From positions 1 through 6,685 of the forward strand of contig CALPPK020000068.1 in assembly GCA_943325435.2 (NCBI GenBank): a stretch of DNA of 6,685 bases, in the 5' to 3' direction. The notes under the pieces are model-generated. The model was given only the letters and a program-made list of their open reading frames with translations. It searched no databases and was not told the origin of the DNA. Origin of the DNA: Bifidobacterium breve. GTDB lineage: Bacteria > Actinomycetota > Acidimicrobiia > Acidimicrobiales > Ilumatobacteraceae. The position numbers and the translations under genes were made by a program. The stretch's first letter is position 1; each line of letters starts with the position of its first letter. Below, piece by piece: positions 1 to 5,830 of the stretch.

Positions 1-720
1 AAGAAAGAATCAAGCAAGCTTCTTCGCTTCCACACTCAAACTGGTGGCAGCACACTGACAGCTCAGCAGCCACTGAACAACGTGGTGCGTGTTGCTCTGC
101 AATCAATGGCAGCAGTGATGGGCGGTACGCAAAGTTTACATACGAATGGTTACGACGAAGCTCTTGGTCTTCCCACCGAAGCAGCAGCTCGCATCGCATT
201 ACGCACCCAACAAGTCATTGGGTATGAAAGTGGAATAGCTGATACTCCAGACCCGCTTGCAGGGTCATATTTTGTTGAATCATTGACGGATGAAGTGGAA
301 CGTCTTGCGTGGGAATACATTGAACGTATTGATGCAATGGGTGGCGCTGTTGATGCCATCGAAGCTGGCTTCCAAATGGACGAAATTGAGCAGAGTGCGT
401 ATGAGTACACGAAGTCAATTGATGATGATGAGCGCGTCATTGTTGGCGTTAACAAGTTCACAGTAGAAGGCGAAGGGGAGCCAAATGTGTTCCCAATCGA
501 CCCAAGTCTTGCTGTCGGCCAATTGGCACGTCTGAAGAAGTTCAAGGAAAATCGCGACCACGCAAAGGTTGCAGCACTTCTTGAAGACGTTCGTGCCGCT
601 GCCCGAGGCACCGACAACATCCTGATTCCGATGAAAGAAGCATTGCGCGCTCACGCAACTCTCGGTGAAGTCAGCGATGCTCTTCGTGACGTGTACGGCA
701 CTTATAAGCCAGGCCGGTAG
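1..720 (+). CDS. Acyl-CoA mutase large subunit (methylmalonyl-CoA mutase family), C-terminal part, 5' end outside window
   Basis: The frame is open from base 1 and gives 239 residues ending at TAG 718-720; the N-terminal half of the gene lies outside the window. The visible part is the end of the TIM-barrel substrate domain of adenosylcobalamin-dependent acyl-CoA mutases, which rearrange the carbon skeleton of CoA esters (for example methylmalonyl-CoA to succinyl-CoA). Recognisable blocks are RFHTQTGGSTLTAQQP (fragment residues 9-24), GGTQSLHTNGYDEALGLPTE (41-60) and DPLAGSYFVESL (84-95). His11 aligns with the substrate-contacting histidine (His244 in the Propionibacterium enzyme). The protein ends at YGTYKPGR, where fused mutases continue through a linker into the B12-binding DxHxxG domain. 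It is therefore the stand-alone large-subunit type, which needs a separate small B12 subunit not seen here. The residues that separate methylmalonyl-, isobutyryl-, ethylmalonyl- and 2-hydroxyisobutyryl-CoA mutases lie upstream of the window, so the substrate cannot be assigned. Any start codon inside the fragment (such as GTG 82) is an artefact of the cut. Confidence 0.93.
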   Translation, partial: KKESSKLLRFHTQTGGSTLTAQQPLNNVVRVALQSMAAVMGGTQSLHTNGYDEALGLPTEAAARIALRTQQVIGYESGIADTPDPLAGSYFVESLTDEVERLAWEYIERIDAMGGAVDAIEAGFQMDEIEQSAYEYTKSIDDDERVIVGVNKFTVEGEGEPNVFPIDPSLAVGQLARLKKFKENRDHAKVAALLEDVRAAARGTDNILIPMKEALRAHATLGEVSDALRDVYGTYKPGR

Positions 721-728
721 TACTCGCC

Positions 729-1415
729 ATGAGCGAACAGAATGTCATTGTTGAGCGAGTTGGAAACAGACTTGACATTGTTCTGAATCGACCAGACCGA
801 AAGAATGCAATCACGCAACAACTGGCTACTGAATTGCGCGATGCTTTTCTCAACGTTCCATCGGATGTCGGTTGCATTTTGTTGTCAGGCTCAGGTGGGG
901 CTTTTTGTAGCGGCATAGATCTCAAGGTCGCAGGGGCAGACCTGAAGAATGAACCGCTGACTGCGTGGGTAGAAGTGCACGCTGCCATGTACAAGTGCCG
1001 CGTGCCCGTGGTCGTGGCTCTCGAGCGTTACGCCATCAATGCCGGAGCGGCTCTAGCGCTGGCCGCAAACGTTGTTGTAGCTGGCGAATCTTCTTTCTTG
1101 CAAGTGGGTGAAATTGCAATGGGTGTTGCAGCGCCAATGTGTCAAGCCTGGTTGTATCTGAAACATTCGCAAGCAGTTGCAGACCGTGTTGTTTTAGTTG
1201 GGGATCGCATTGTGGGCGCCGACATGGTGAAGCTTGGACTTGTCTCTGAGGTTGTTGCCGACAGTGAAGTATTGAATCGCTCACGTGCAGTTGCTGACCA
1301 TATTGCTTCCCACCCACAACGTGGTCGAGACGGAGTCATGCGCACTTGGGATTATCTACGTGGCCGTATTGATAATCCCGACGAATGGTTTGCAAACCTC
1401 ATCAAAAAGTTCTGA
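729..1415 (+). CDS. Enoyl-CoA hydratase/isomerase family (crotonase-fold) protein
   Basis: The protein has 228 residues, short for a family usually near 255-265, the shortage being mostly at the C-terminus. The crotonase signature is clear: RPDRKNAIT (21-29), SGSGGAFCSGIDLK (53-66) and a central block YAINAGAALALAANVVVAGE (101-120) followed by QVGEI (125-129). Aligned without gaps to rat mitochondrial enoyl-CoA hydratase across residues 101-129, Ser61 and Gly106 fall at the oxyanion-hole positions and Glu128 matches catalytic Glu164. Ala108 replaces catalytic Glu144 and Asn114 replaces the usual Asp of the CD motif. A normal hydratase mechanism is therefore doubtful; a one-glutamate isomerase, or another CoA-ester reaction through an enolate, fits better (inference). 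The ATG at 729 lies 8 bases after the mutase stop, with no clear Shine-Dalgarno sequence, which suggests cotranscription and coupled translation. Association with the mutase points to CoA-ester breakdown, for example propionate or branched-chain metabolism, but the substrate is unknown. Confidence 0.88.
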   Translation: MSEQNVIVERVGNRLDIVLNRPDRKNAITQQLATELRDAFLNVPSDVGCILLSGSGGAFCSGIDLKVAGADLKNEPLTAWVEVHAAMYKCRVPVVVALERYAINAGAALALAANVVVAGESSFLQVGEIAMGVAAPMCQAWLYLKHSQAVADRVVLVGDRIVGADMVKLGLVSEVVADSEVLNRSRAVADHIASHPQRGRDGVMRTWDYLRGRIDNPDEWFANLIKKF

Positions 1416-1472
1416 CTTCGGCAGCACCAGTTCTCTTACGTGAGGCGAGTGATGTTGACGTTTGGCCGAAGT
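1415..1472. repeat. Inverted repeat at convergent gene ends, possible weak termination structure
   Basis: The arms ACTTCGGC (1415-1422) and GCCGAAGT (1465-1472) are perfect 8-base complements separated by 42 bases. They span the 20-base gap between the + strand crotonase stop and the - strand nitroreductase stop and extend into the nitroreductase 3' end. GCAGC (1421-1425) and GCTGC (1476-1480) could add pairing. The long loop and lack of a T-run argue against a classical intrinsic terminator, so this may be chance. Confidence 0.22.
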
Positions 1473-1990
1473 GGGGCTGCGACTGATTGTGTTGGCCAGC
1501 CAAGGTAGATAATGCCCATCACATGATCTGTGGACTCCATAGAACACAAAGTTGTGATTGCACCATTCGCACCTTTTGCAGGTGATCCCCACAATGCTGC
1601 AAGCCCGAATGATTCGGACATCAACAACATGTTTTGAACACCGGCAGCAACTGCATACTTGTTCTCTTCAGTTTCATTCGGAGTCGTGCCCTCGCTAGCA
1701 GCAACCACAATGATCACTGGTGAGCGCATGAACTTGCCGCGTGTTTTTGTGACTTTCATTTCGTCGTCGCCATGAACTGCCATTGCATCAGCTATTGCAT
1801 TGCCTAGGGTTTTCCTGGAATCACCGGTGATGACGGCAATTCGTAGTGGCCACGTACGTTTATGGTTTGGCGCCCATTGAGCCGAATTCACAATGCGGTC
1901 AACTAGTGCAGAGTCAACTTCTCTAGATGCATCAATTAACAAATTGCTGCGACGCGCCGAAATGAGAGTTTCTAGTTCCTCTGGTGTCAT
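1436..1990 (-). CDS. Small nitroreductase-family FMN oxidoreductase (YdjA-like)
   Basis: The protein has 184 residues, the length of the compact single-domain nitroreductases such as E. coli YdjA. Visible family marks are ARRSN (12-16; the Arg-Arg-Ser start of the FMN phosphate site), APNHKRTWPLR (40-50, matching the APDHKSMQPW block of YdjA), RSPVIIVVAA (89-98), the helix AAGVQNMLLMSESFGLAALW (115-134) and GIIYLGWP (159-166). Members bind FMN, usually as homodimers, and reduce nitro compounds, quinones or other acceptors with NAD(P)H; the physiological substrate is usually unknown and is unknown here. It is the last gene of the lysS-dapD operon: its ATG shares one base with the dapD stop codon (TAATG on the - strand), and no Shine-Dalgarno sequence is evident, so translation probably depends on ribosomes finishing dapD. 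The reading frame is intact. A link to lysine metabolism is suggested only by position. Confidence 0.9.
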   Translation of the reverse strand: MTPEELETLISARRSNLLIDASREVDSALVDRIVNSAQWAPNHKRTWPLRIAVITGDSRKTLGNAIADAMAVHGDDEMKVTKTRGKFMRSPVIIVVAASEGTTPNETEENKYAVAAGVQNMLLMSESFGLAALWGSPAKGANGAITTLCSMESTDHVMGIIYLGWPTQSVAAPLRPNVNITRLT

Positions 1991-2910
1991 TAGTTCTTGT
2001 GAAGGTCAGCGTTGAGGCCGCCCCATGAACCAGAGCGAGCGATGACTTCGACTGCGCCAGTTAATGAGTTTCGGCGGAACAACAAGTTCGACTGACCAGA
2101 GAGAAGTTTGGCTTTCACTTTTGAACCTGAAGGGTCGATGACTACGGTGCCAGCAGTGACATAGAGGCCTGCTTCCACGATGCAATCATCACCGAGACTG
2201 ATTCCGATGCCTGCGTTAGCGCCAAGAAGGCAACGTTCACCAATAGTGACCATTTCTTTTCCGCCACCAGAGAGTGTTCCCATGATTGATGCGCCACCAC
2301 CAATGTCTGATCCATCACCAACGATGACGCCAGCAGAGATACGACCTTCCACCATTGATGCGCCCAAAGTTCCGGCATTGAAATTGCAGAAACCTTCGTG
2401 CATCACAGTGGTGCCAGGGGCAAGGTGTGCGCCAAGGCGAACGCGACTTGCATCTGCAATGCGAACACCGGAGGGGACCACATAGTCGGTCATACGTGGG
2501 AATTTGTCAACGCCGTGTACGACAAGATGCTCGCCGCGTTGTGCGAGGTTCCACGCGACTGATTCCAGGGCCTCAACAGCAATTGGTCCACGTGATGTCC
2601 ATGCAACGTTCTGCAGTAATCCGAATGCGCCGTCAAGGTTGATTGTGCGTGGCTTGACAAAGCGCTGTGACAAAAGGTTCAGGCGTAGGTACACATCTGC
2701 AGCGCTAGTTGGCGCAGCGGAGATTTCTATCTCAACTGTGACTGCTTCAAATGCAACACCACGATCACGATCTGTATCAACAGTTGGTTGATGTGATGGT
2801 GCGTCGGCAGGAGAAAACTTCCCGAGGCCAACGGTGCGAAAGCGCACGTCAAGTGTTGCTCCGTGTGAATCAAGTGTTGCGATACCAACACCCCATGCGT
2901 GATCTGACAT
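1990..2910 (-). CDS. dapD: 2,3,4,5-tetrahydropyridine-2,6-dicarboxylate N-succinyltransferase, actinobacterial type
   Basis: The protein transfers a succinyl group from succinyl-CoA to tetrahydrodipicolinate in the succinylase branch of diaminopimelate/lysine synthesis, which supplies lysine and the peptidoglycan cross-linking diamino acid. The 306 residues are close to the M. tuberculosis DapD (about 317). Residues 1-140 form the N-terminal domain; about 145-260 are left-handed beta-helix hexapeptide repeats ([20 protein letters not shown], then [20 protein letters not shown]). Nearly identical to the mycobacterial protein are [20 protein letters not shown] (171-190) and [20 protein letters not shown] (228-247). 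Glu188 matches the catalytic Glu199 reported for the M. tuberculosis enzyme. The end, SNLLFRRNS then LNADLHKN, is typical of the actinobacterial subfamily. The start is well supported: GGAGG lies 7 bases before the ATG, and the ATG overlaps the lysS stop by one base (TAATG). Its own stop overlaps the nitroreductase start in the same way. I see no truncation or missing key residue. Confidence 0.97.
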   Translation of the reverse strand: MSDHAWGVGIATLDSHGATLDVRFRTVGLGKFSPADAPSHQPTVDTDRDRGVAFEAVTVEIEISAAPTSAADVYLRLNLLSQRFVKPRTINLDGAFGLLQNVAWTSRGPIAVEALESVAWNLAQRGEHLVVHGVDKFPRMTDYVVPSGVRIADASRVRLGAHLAPGTTVMHEGFCNFNAGTLGASMVEGRISAGVIVGDGSDIGGGASIMGTLSGGGKEMVTIGERCLLGANAGIGISLGDDCIVEAGLYVTAGTVVIDPSGSKVKAKLLSGQSNLLFRRNSLTGAVEVIARSGSWGGLNADLHKN

Positions 2911-4460
2911 TAGAAAGCCTCCAGGCGAAGAGTAGGGAACAAGATGACGTCACGAATTGATTGTGCGTTGCCAATCAACATGACTAAGCGGTCCATGCCA
3001 ATACCAAGGCCGCCGGTTGGGGGCATTCCGTATTCCATGGCTCGTAAGAAGTCTTCATCAACAGAGCCGGCTTCAGCGTTACCGGCCTCTTTTGACCTCT
3101 GTTCATCTTCAAAGCGAAGACGTTGTTCAACAGGGTCATTGAGTTCTGAATAAGCATTTGCTAATTCGCGTCCACCAACAAACAATTCGAATCGTTCTGT
3201 GAGGTGTGGGTCATTGCGATCTACCCGAGCAAGCGGACTGATTTCAACCGGGTGGCCAGTAACAAACGTTGGTTCACGAAGTGCTGCTTCACAGGTTGCT
3301 TCAAAGAGTTCTTCGATGATTTTTCCTGGTCCAAAATGCGGCAGAACTTTGACGCCGTGCTTTTCAGCAAGGGCAACGAGTAGCTCGCGCGGTTGTGACG
3401 GGTGCACTTCAACACCTGTCGCTTCTTTTACAAGGTCAATCATGCGTACTCTGCGCCACGGCTTAGCAAGATCCACAGGAATGTCATCAATCAAAACTGT
3501 GGAAGAACCAGTCGCATCATTTGCTGCATTAACGAACAGAACTTCCGTGAGATCCATGATGTCGGTGTAGTCGGCGAATGCTTGGTACAGCTCCATCATC
3601 GTGAATTCTGGGTTGTGGCGCGTTGAGATGCCTTCGTTTCGGAATACGCGGCCAATTTCGAATACTCGCTCCATGCCGCCGACGATGAGCCGCTTGAGAT
3701 GCAACTCGAGTGCAATGCGTAGGTACAAGGTCATGTCGAGTGCATTGTGATGAGTGACGAAAGGTCGTGCATGAGCACCGCCTGGTTCAACGTGCAGAAC
3801 AGGTGTCTCTACTTCGATGAATCCGCGTTCATGTAGAGTGCGGCGAAAGCTTGCAATGACCGCATGGCGAACAGCAAACATGCGACGTGATTCTTCATTA
3901 CCAATGAGATCTGCATAGCGCTGGCGGTAACGAGTATCGGTGTCGGTAAGCCCATGCCATTTGTCCGGAAGTGGACGAACTGCCTTTGAGAGGAGAACAA
4001 CTGAATCAACTTTGATTGACAGCTCACCCTTTCGGGTTGTCATAACAATGCCTGTTGCGCCTACCCAGTCTCCGAGATCCAGATTGTTGATGGCATCGAA
4101 TGCATCGTCACCAACGATTGCCTTAGATACGAACAATTGGATCGAAGTTTCGCGGTCTTGCAGTGTGGCAAAGATGAGTTTGCCTTGGTCGCGCTTCAGA
4201 AGAATTCGGCCGGCAACGGTGACATGGGTCTCGGTTTCAGAGCCAGCTTCAAGGGCGCCGAATTCATTACGAATTTCACCAAGAGTGTGGCTGCGATCAA
4301 ACCGGTATGGGTACGGGTTAGTGCCCTGCGCCCGAAGTGCATCAAGCGAGCCAAGACGGCGAGCCTTTTCTTGCTCGAGGCCATTGGTTCCTAGTTCTAC
4401 AGATTCATCGCTCACAGACTCTCTACGGTAGTTCGCCCGCCTACTGAACAGGGAAGCCAT
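2910..4460 (-). CDS. lysS: Lysyl-tRNA synthetase, class II
   Basis: This cytoplasmic enzyme attaches lysine to tRNA-Lys using ATP. The 516-residue form has an anticodon-binding OB-fold at about 78-160 ([20 protein letters not shown]) and a class II catalytic core: motif 1 around [10 protein letters not shown] (213-222), the lysine-pocket segment [20 protein letters not shown] (227-246), motif 2 with [20 protein letters not shown] (270-289), and motif 3 [12 protein letters not shown] (484-495) before [10 protein letters not shown]. coli LysS has 505 residues, and no essential motif is missing. The start is uncertain. ATG 4460 has no Shine-Dalgarno sequence and adds a basic stretch ([15 protein letters not shown]) not expected at this end. 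GTG at 4415-4413 is in frame, is preceded by AGAGAG three bases upstream, and gives a 501-residue protein starting [10 protein letters not shown] favour the shorter form slightly. It is the first gene of an operon with dapD and a nitroreductase and is divergent from the M15 peptidase gene. Confidence 0.97.
   Translation of the reverse strand: MASLFSRRANYRRESVSDESVELGTNGLEQEKARRLGSLDALRAQGTNPYPYRFDRSHTLGEIRNEFGALEAGSETETHVTVAGRILLKRDQGKLIFATLQDRETSIQLFVSKAIVGDDAFDAINNLDLGDWVGATGIVMTTRKGELSIKVDSVVLLSKAVRPLPDKWHGLTDTDTRYRQRYADLIGNEESRRMFAVRHAVIASFRRTLHERGFIEVETPVLHVEPGGAHARPFVTHHNALDMTLYLRIALELHLKRLIVGGMERVFEIGRVFRNEGISTRHNPEFTMMELYQAFADYTDIMDLTEVLFVNAANDATGSSTVLIDDIPVDLAKPWRRVRMIDLVKEATGVEVHPSQPRELLVALAEKHGVKVLPHFGPGKIIEELFEATCEAALREPTFVTGHPVEISPLARVDRNDPHLTERFELFVGGRELANAYSELNDPVEQRLRFEDEQRSKEAGNAEAGSVDEDFLRAMEYGMPPTGGLGIGMDRLVMLIGNAQSIRDVILFPTLRLEAF
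2918..2922 (-). promoter_or_regulatory. Shine-Dalgarno site for dapD
   Basis: CCTCC on the + strand reads GGAGG on the coding strand, 7 bases before the dapD ATG and inside the last codons of lysS. It fixes the dapD start at 2910 and shows that dapD can recruit ribosomes itself as well as by TAATG coupling, unlike the following nitroreductase, which has no such site. Confidence 0.78.
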
Positions 4461-4474
4461 TCATCAACTACGGT
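4423..4474. repeat. Twice-occurring CTACGGT in the divergent lysS/peptidase region
   Basis: CTACGGT occurs at 4423-4429 and again at 4468-4474, 45 bases apart. The first copy extends to the short palindrome CTAC-G-GTAG (4423-4431). Read on the - strand it gives TACCGT, a possible -10 box 9 bases before the alternative lysS GTG start at 4415. The second copy contains the candidate -10 box of the peptidase gene. The pair could be divergent promoter elements or a small operator pair, but a seven-base repeat can arise by chance. Confidence 0.25.
4445..4474 (+). promoter_or_regulatory. Candidate promoter for the M15 peptidase gene, possibly leaderless
   Basis: TACGGT at 4469-4474 fits the actinobacterial -10 pattern TANNNT, and TGAACA at 4445-4450 matches the -35 consensus TTGACA at 4 of 6 positions, with an 18-base spacer. 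Transcription would begin about 7 bases after the -10 box, at or next to the GTG at 4482, giving a leaderless mRNA, a common arrangement in actinobacteria. Both boxes are short and weak, so this is only a candidate. Confidence 0.3.
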
Positions 4475-4481
4475 CAAAAGG

Positions 4482-5825
4482 GTGCGATGGAGGACCTCAC
4501 TTGTGATGACAGCCCTGGTGCTATCAATCATCAGTTCCCGTGCATCCGCAGTCGGGTCGAGCGAGTTTCCAGTCGAGCGGCTTCAACCCACGATGTCAGT
4601 ATCAACAGCATCGAACTTGACACCACTAGAGGTAAAAAAGATCAGTGCTGGTGTTAGCGCGGGGGGTGCAACGCCGCATTCGGTGAAGTTTCCGACTATT
4701 TCGCTGACAGCCCAGACTCGAGCAGGCAAGGACGTCTTTCGCCTTGGTGAGGGGTGGCGCATTCCCATGGCAACCATGGTTGCTTCAACTACGTATGTGC
4801 AAGCCACTGGTGGAGACGCAATGGCAGACATTGTGGCTAGTGGTCAGGTGTTGATGGGCGAGACCGCGGCCAAAGTTCGTGGAGCACAAGTAGGTGATGT
4901 GTTGATATTGCGTGATCACAAATTTTGGATGCATCCGTTCACTATCGGCGCAATAGTTGCCGATGAGTTCGTCAACTCAGGTGATTTGTTCATGTCAAGT
5001 TCGGCGGCTGCGTCATTGGGGGAAATGCCTGTTTCGCAAATTGCAATAACAGACATCGTCTCACCGGCCTCCGTGCTTTCGGGGCTGAAGAAAAAAGGCA
5101 TCACGATTGGAGCTGAGTATCGATTACGGACTTCGTGGGATAGAAAAAGCCCAGATGGCACTTTGGGCACTGCAACTGCAAAAAAGCTCTTAGGTGAATT
5201 CTCGTATCGACCAACAGTGGGAAGTTCCATACTCGTTGCAGGTTCGTGGACATCTCGCAACATCGCATGGAAGATGCGATACACAGATATCAAACTGGGC
5301 AACAACTGTCATCGAATTGTTGTTGATGCAATTCAAGGTGCTCTCACTGAAATCAAAAAGTCTGGGCTGTCACGATTTGTTAATACGCAAAATTCGAATC
5401 GATATGGCGGCTGCTTTGTAGGTCGGTACAACAGGCTTGCTGGAAATTTCGGGGCGCCATCTCGGCACGCATGGGGAATGGCAATCGACATCAATACAGA
5501 CACGAACCCACAAGGCGGTGTCCCGCAGATGAATTGTGCCGTGGTGCGAATCTTTCGTAAGTGGGGATTTGCCTGGGGTGGGAACTTCTGGCCAGCAGAT
5601 GGCATGCATTTTGAATATGTCGGGGAACGCAGAGACCAATTGGGGTATCCATCGCGGTATTGCCCCAATAAGGCTCCCTTACAGGCGGTAACCCTTCCTC
5701 AATTTGGAACCACGACAACTACTACTTCGCCAATAACGACCACAAGCACATTGCCCGTTGAGTCAACAACTACCTCCACGACCTCGATCCCAGTCAGCAC
5801 CACAACGACGGCACCGATAACCTGA
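4482..5825 (+). CDS. Secreted M15-family D-alanyl-D-alanine carboxypeptidase-like protein with an FtsX/MacB-like N-terminal domain
   Basis: The 447-residue protein begins with a probable Sec signal peptide: basic MRWRTS, hydrophobic LVMTALVLSII, then SSRASA with likely cleavage after residue 23. Residues about 85-215 resemble the extracellular domain of FtsX/MacB permeases (VLMGETAAKVRGAQVGDVL, then MHPFTIGAIVADEF and LFMSSSAAASLG), but no membrane helices follow. A linker (SWDRKSPDGTLG, 218-229) leads to a zinc peptidase domain at about 262-380: SRHAWGMAIDIN gives zinc ligands His329 and Asp336, and DGMHFEY gives His376 with Asp373 as probable catalytic base. This is the M15 pattern, whose members trim peptidoglycan stem peptides. 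Cys276, Cys311, Cys352 and Cys394 could form disulfides outside the cell. The tail from residue 409 is almost all Thr, Ser and Pro, likely a wall-spanning or glycosylated stalk. GTG 4482 gives the better signal peptide but lacks a Shine-Dalgarno sequence; GTG 4503 has GGAGG nine bases upstream but loses the basic end. Confidence 0.85.
   Translation: MRWRTSLVMTALVLSIISSRASAVGSSEFPVERLQPTMSVSTASNLTPLEVKKISAGVSAGGATPHSVKFPTISLTAQTRAGKDVFRLGEGWRIPMATMVASTTYVQATGGDAMADIVASGQVLMGETAAKVRGAQVGDVLILRDHKFWMHPFTIGAIVADEFVNSGDLFMSSSAAASLGEMPVSQIAITDIVSPASVLSGLKKKGITIGAEYRLRTSWDRKSPDGTLGTATAKKLLGEFSYRPTVGSSILVAGSWTSRNIAWKMRYTDIKLGNNCHRIVVDAIQGALTEIKKSGLSRFVNTQNSNRYGGCFVGRYNRLAGNFGAPSRHAWGMAIDINTDTNPQGGVPQMNCAVVRIFRKWGFAWGGNFWPADGMHFEYVGERRDQLGYPSRYCPNKAPLQAVTLPQFGTTTTTTSPITTTSTLPVESTTTSTTSIPVSTTTTAPIT
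4489..4493 (+). promoter_or_regulatory. Shine-Dalgarno-like GGAGG favouring an alternative peptidase start at 4503
   Basis: GGAGG lies 9 bases before GTG 4503 and 12 before ATG 4506, both in the peptidase frame. If it is used, the protein starts inside the predicted signal peptide and loses Arg2 and Arg4. The same bases encode Trp-Arg in the longer form, so the match could be accidental. Confidence 0.4.
5709..5822 (+). repeat. Low-complexity ACN-rich stretch encoding the Thr/Ser/Pro tail
   Basis: This stretch codes for residues 410-447 of the peptidase. It consists mainly of threonine codons (ACG, ACT, ACC, ACA mixed), with interspersed Ser, Pro and a few Val, Ile and Leu. The mixed codons show it is not a recent simple-repeat expansion. 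Tails of this kind are frequent in secreted proteins of Acidimicrobiia and are likely extended, possibly O-glycosylated linkers (family knowledge plus inference). Confidence 0.75.
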
Positions 5826-5830
5826 CCAAC

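Noticed and set aside
150..620. 156-residue open frame on the - strand
   Set aside because: It is opposite the mutase fragment, whose protein is clearly conserved; the composition (Ser, Arg, Ala) is that of a shadow frame.
1416..1435. Strong bidirectional intrinsic terminator between the convergent genes
   Set aside because: The gap is 20 bases with no compact GC-rich hairpin and no T-run; only a long-looped 8-base inverted repeat spans it.
2130..2460. Apparent short sequence repeats (GATGC, CACCAC-like) suggesting a repeat array
   Set aside because: They reflect the hexapeptide repeats of the DapD beta-helix at the protein level; spacing and sequence do not fit CRISPR or tandem DNA repeats.
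3940..4431. 163-residue open frame on the + strand
   Set aside because: It lies wholly opposite the strongly conserved lysS coding sequence, is rich in Arg and Ser as expected of an antisense shadow, and shows no recognisable motif.
4416..4502. Lysine riboswitch or T-box leader upstream of lysS
   Set aside because: At most 87 bases separate the two divergent coding starts, far too short for a lysine riboswitch, and no T-box sequence or terminator hairpin is visible.
4916..5305. 129-residue open frame on the - strand inside the peptidase gene
   Set aside because: The + strand frame carries a signal peptide, zinc motif and tail in order, and this antisense frame has no family signature.
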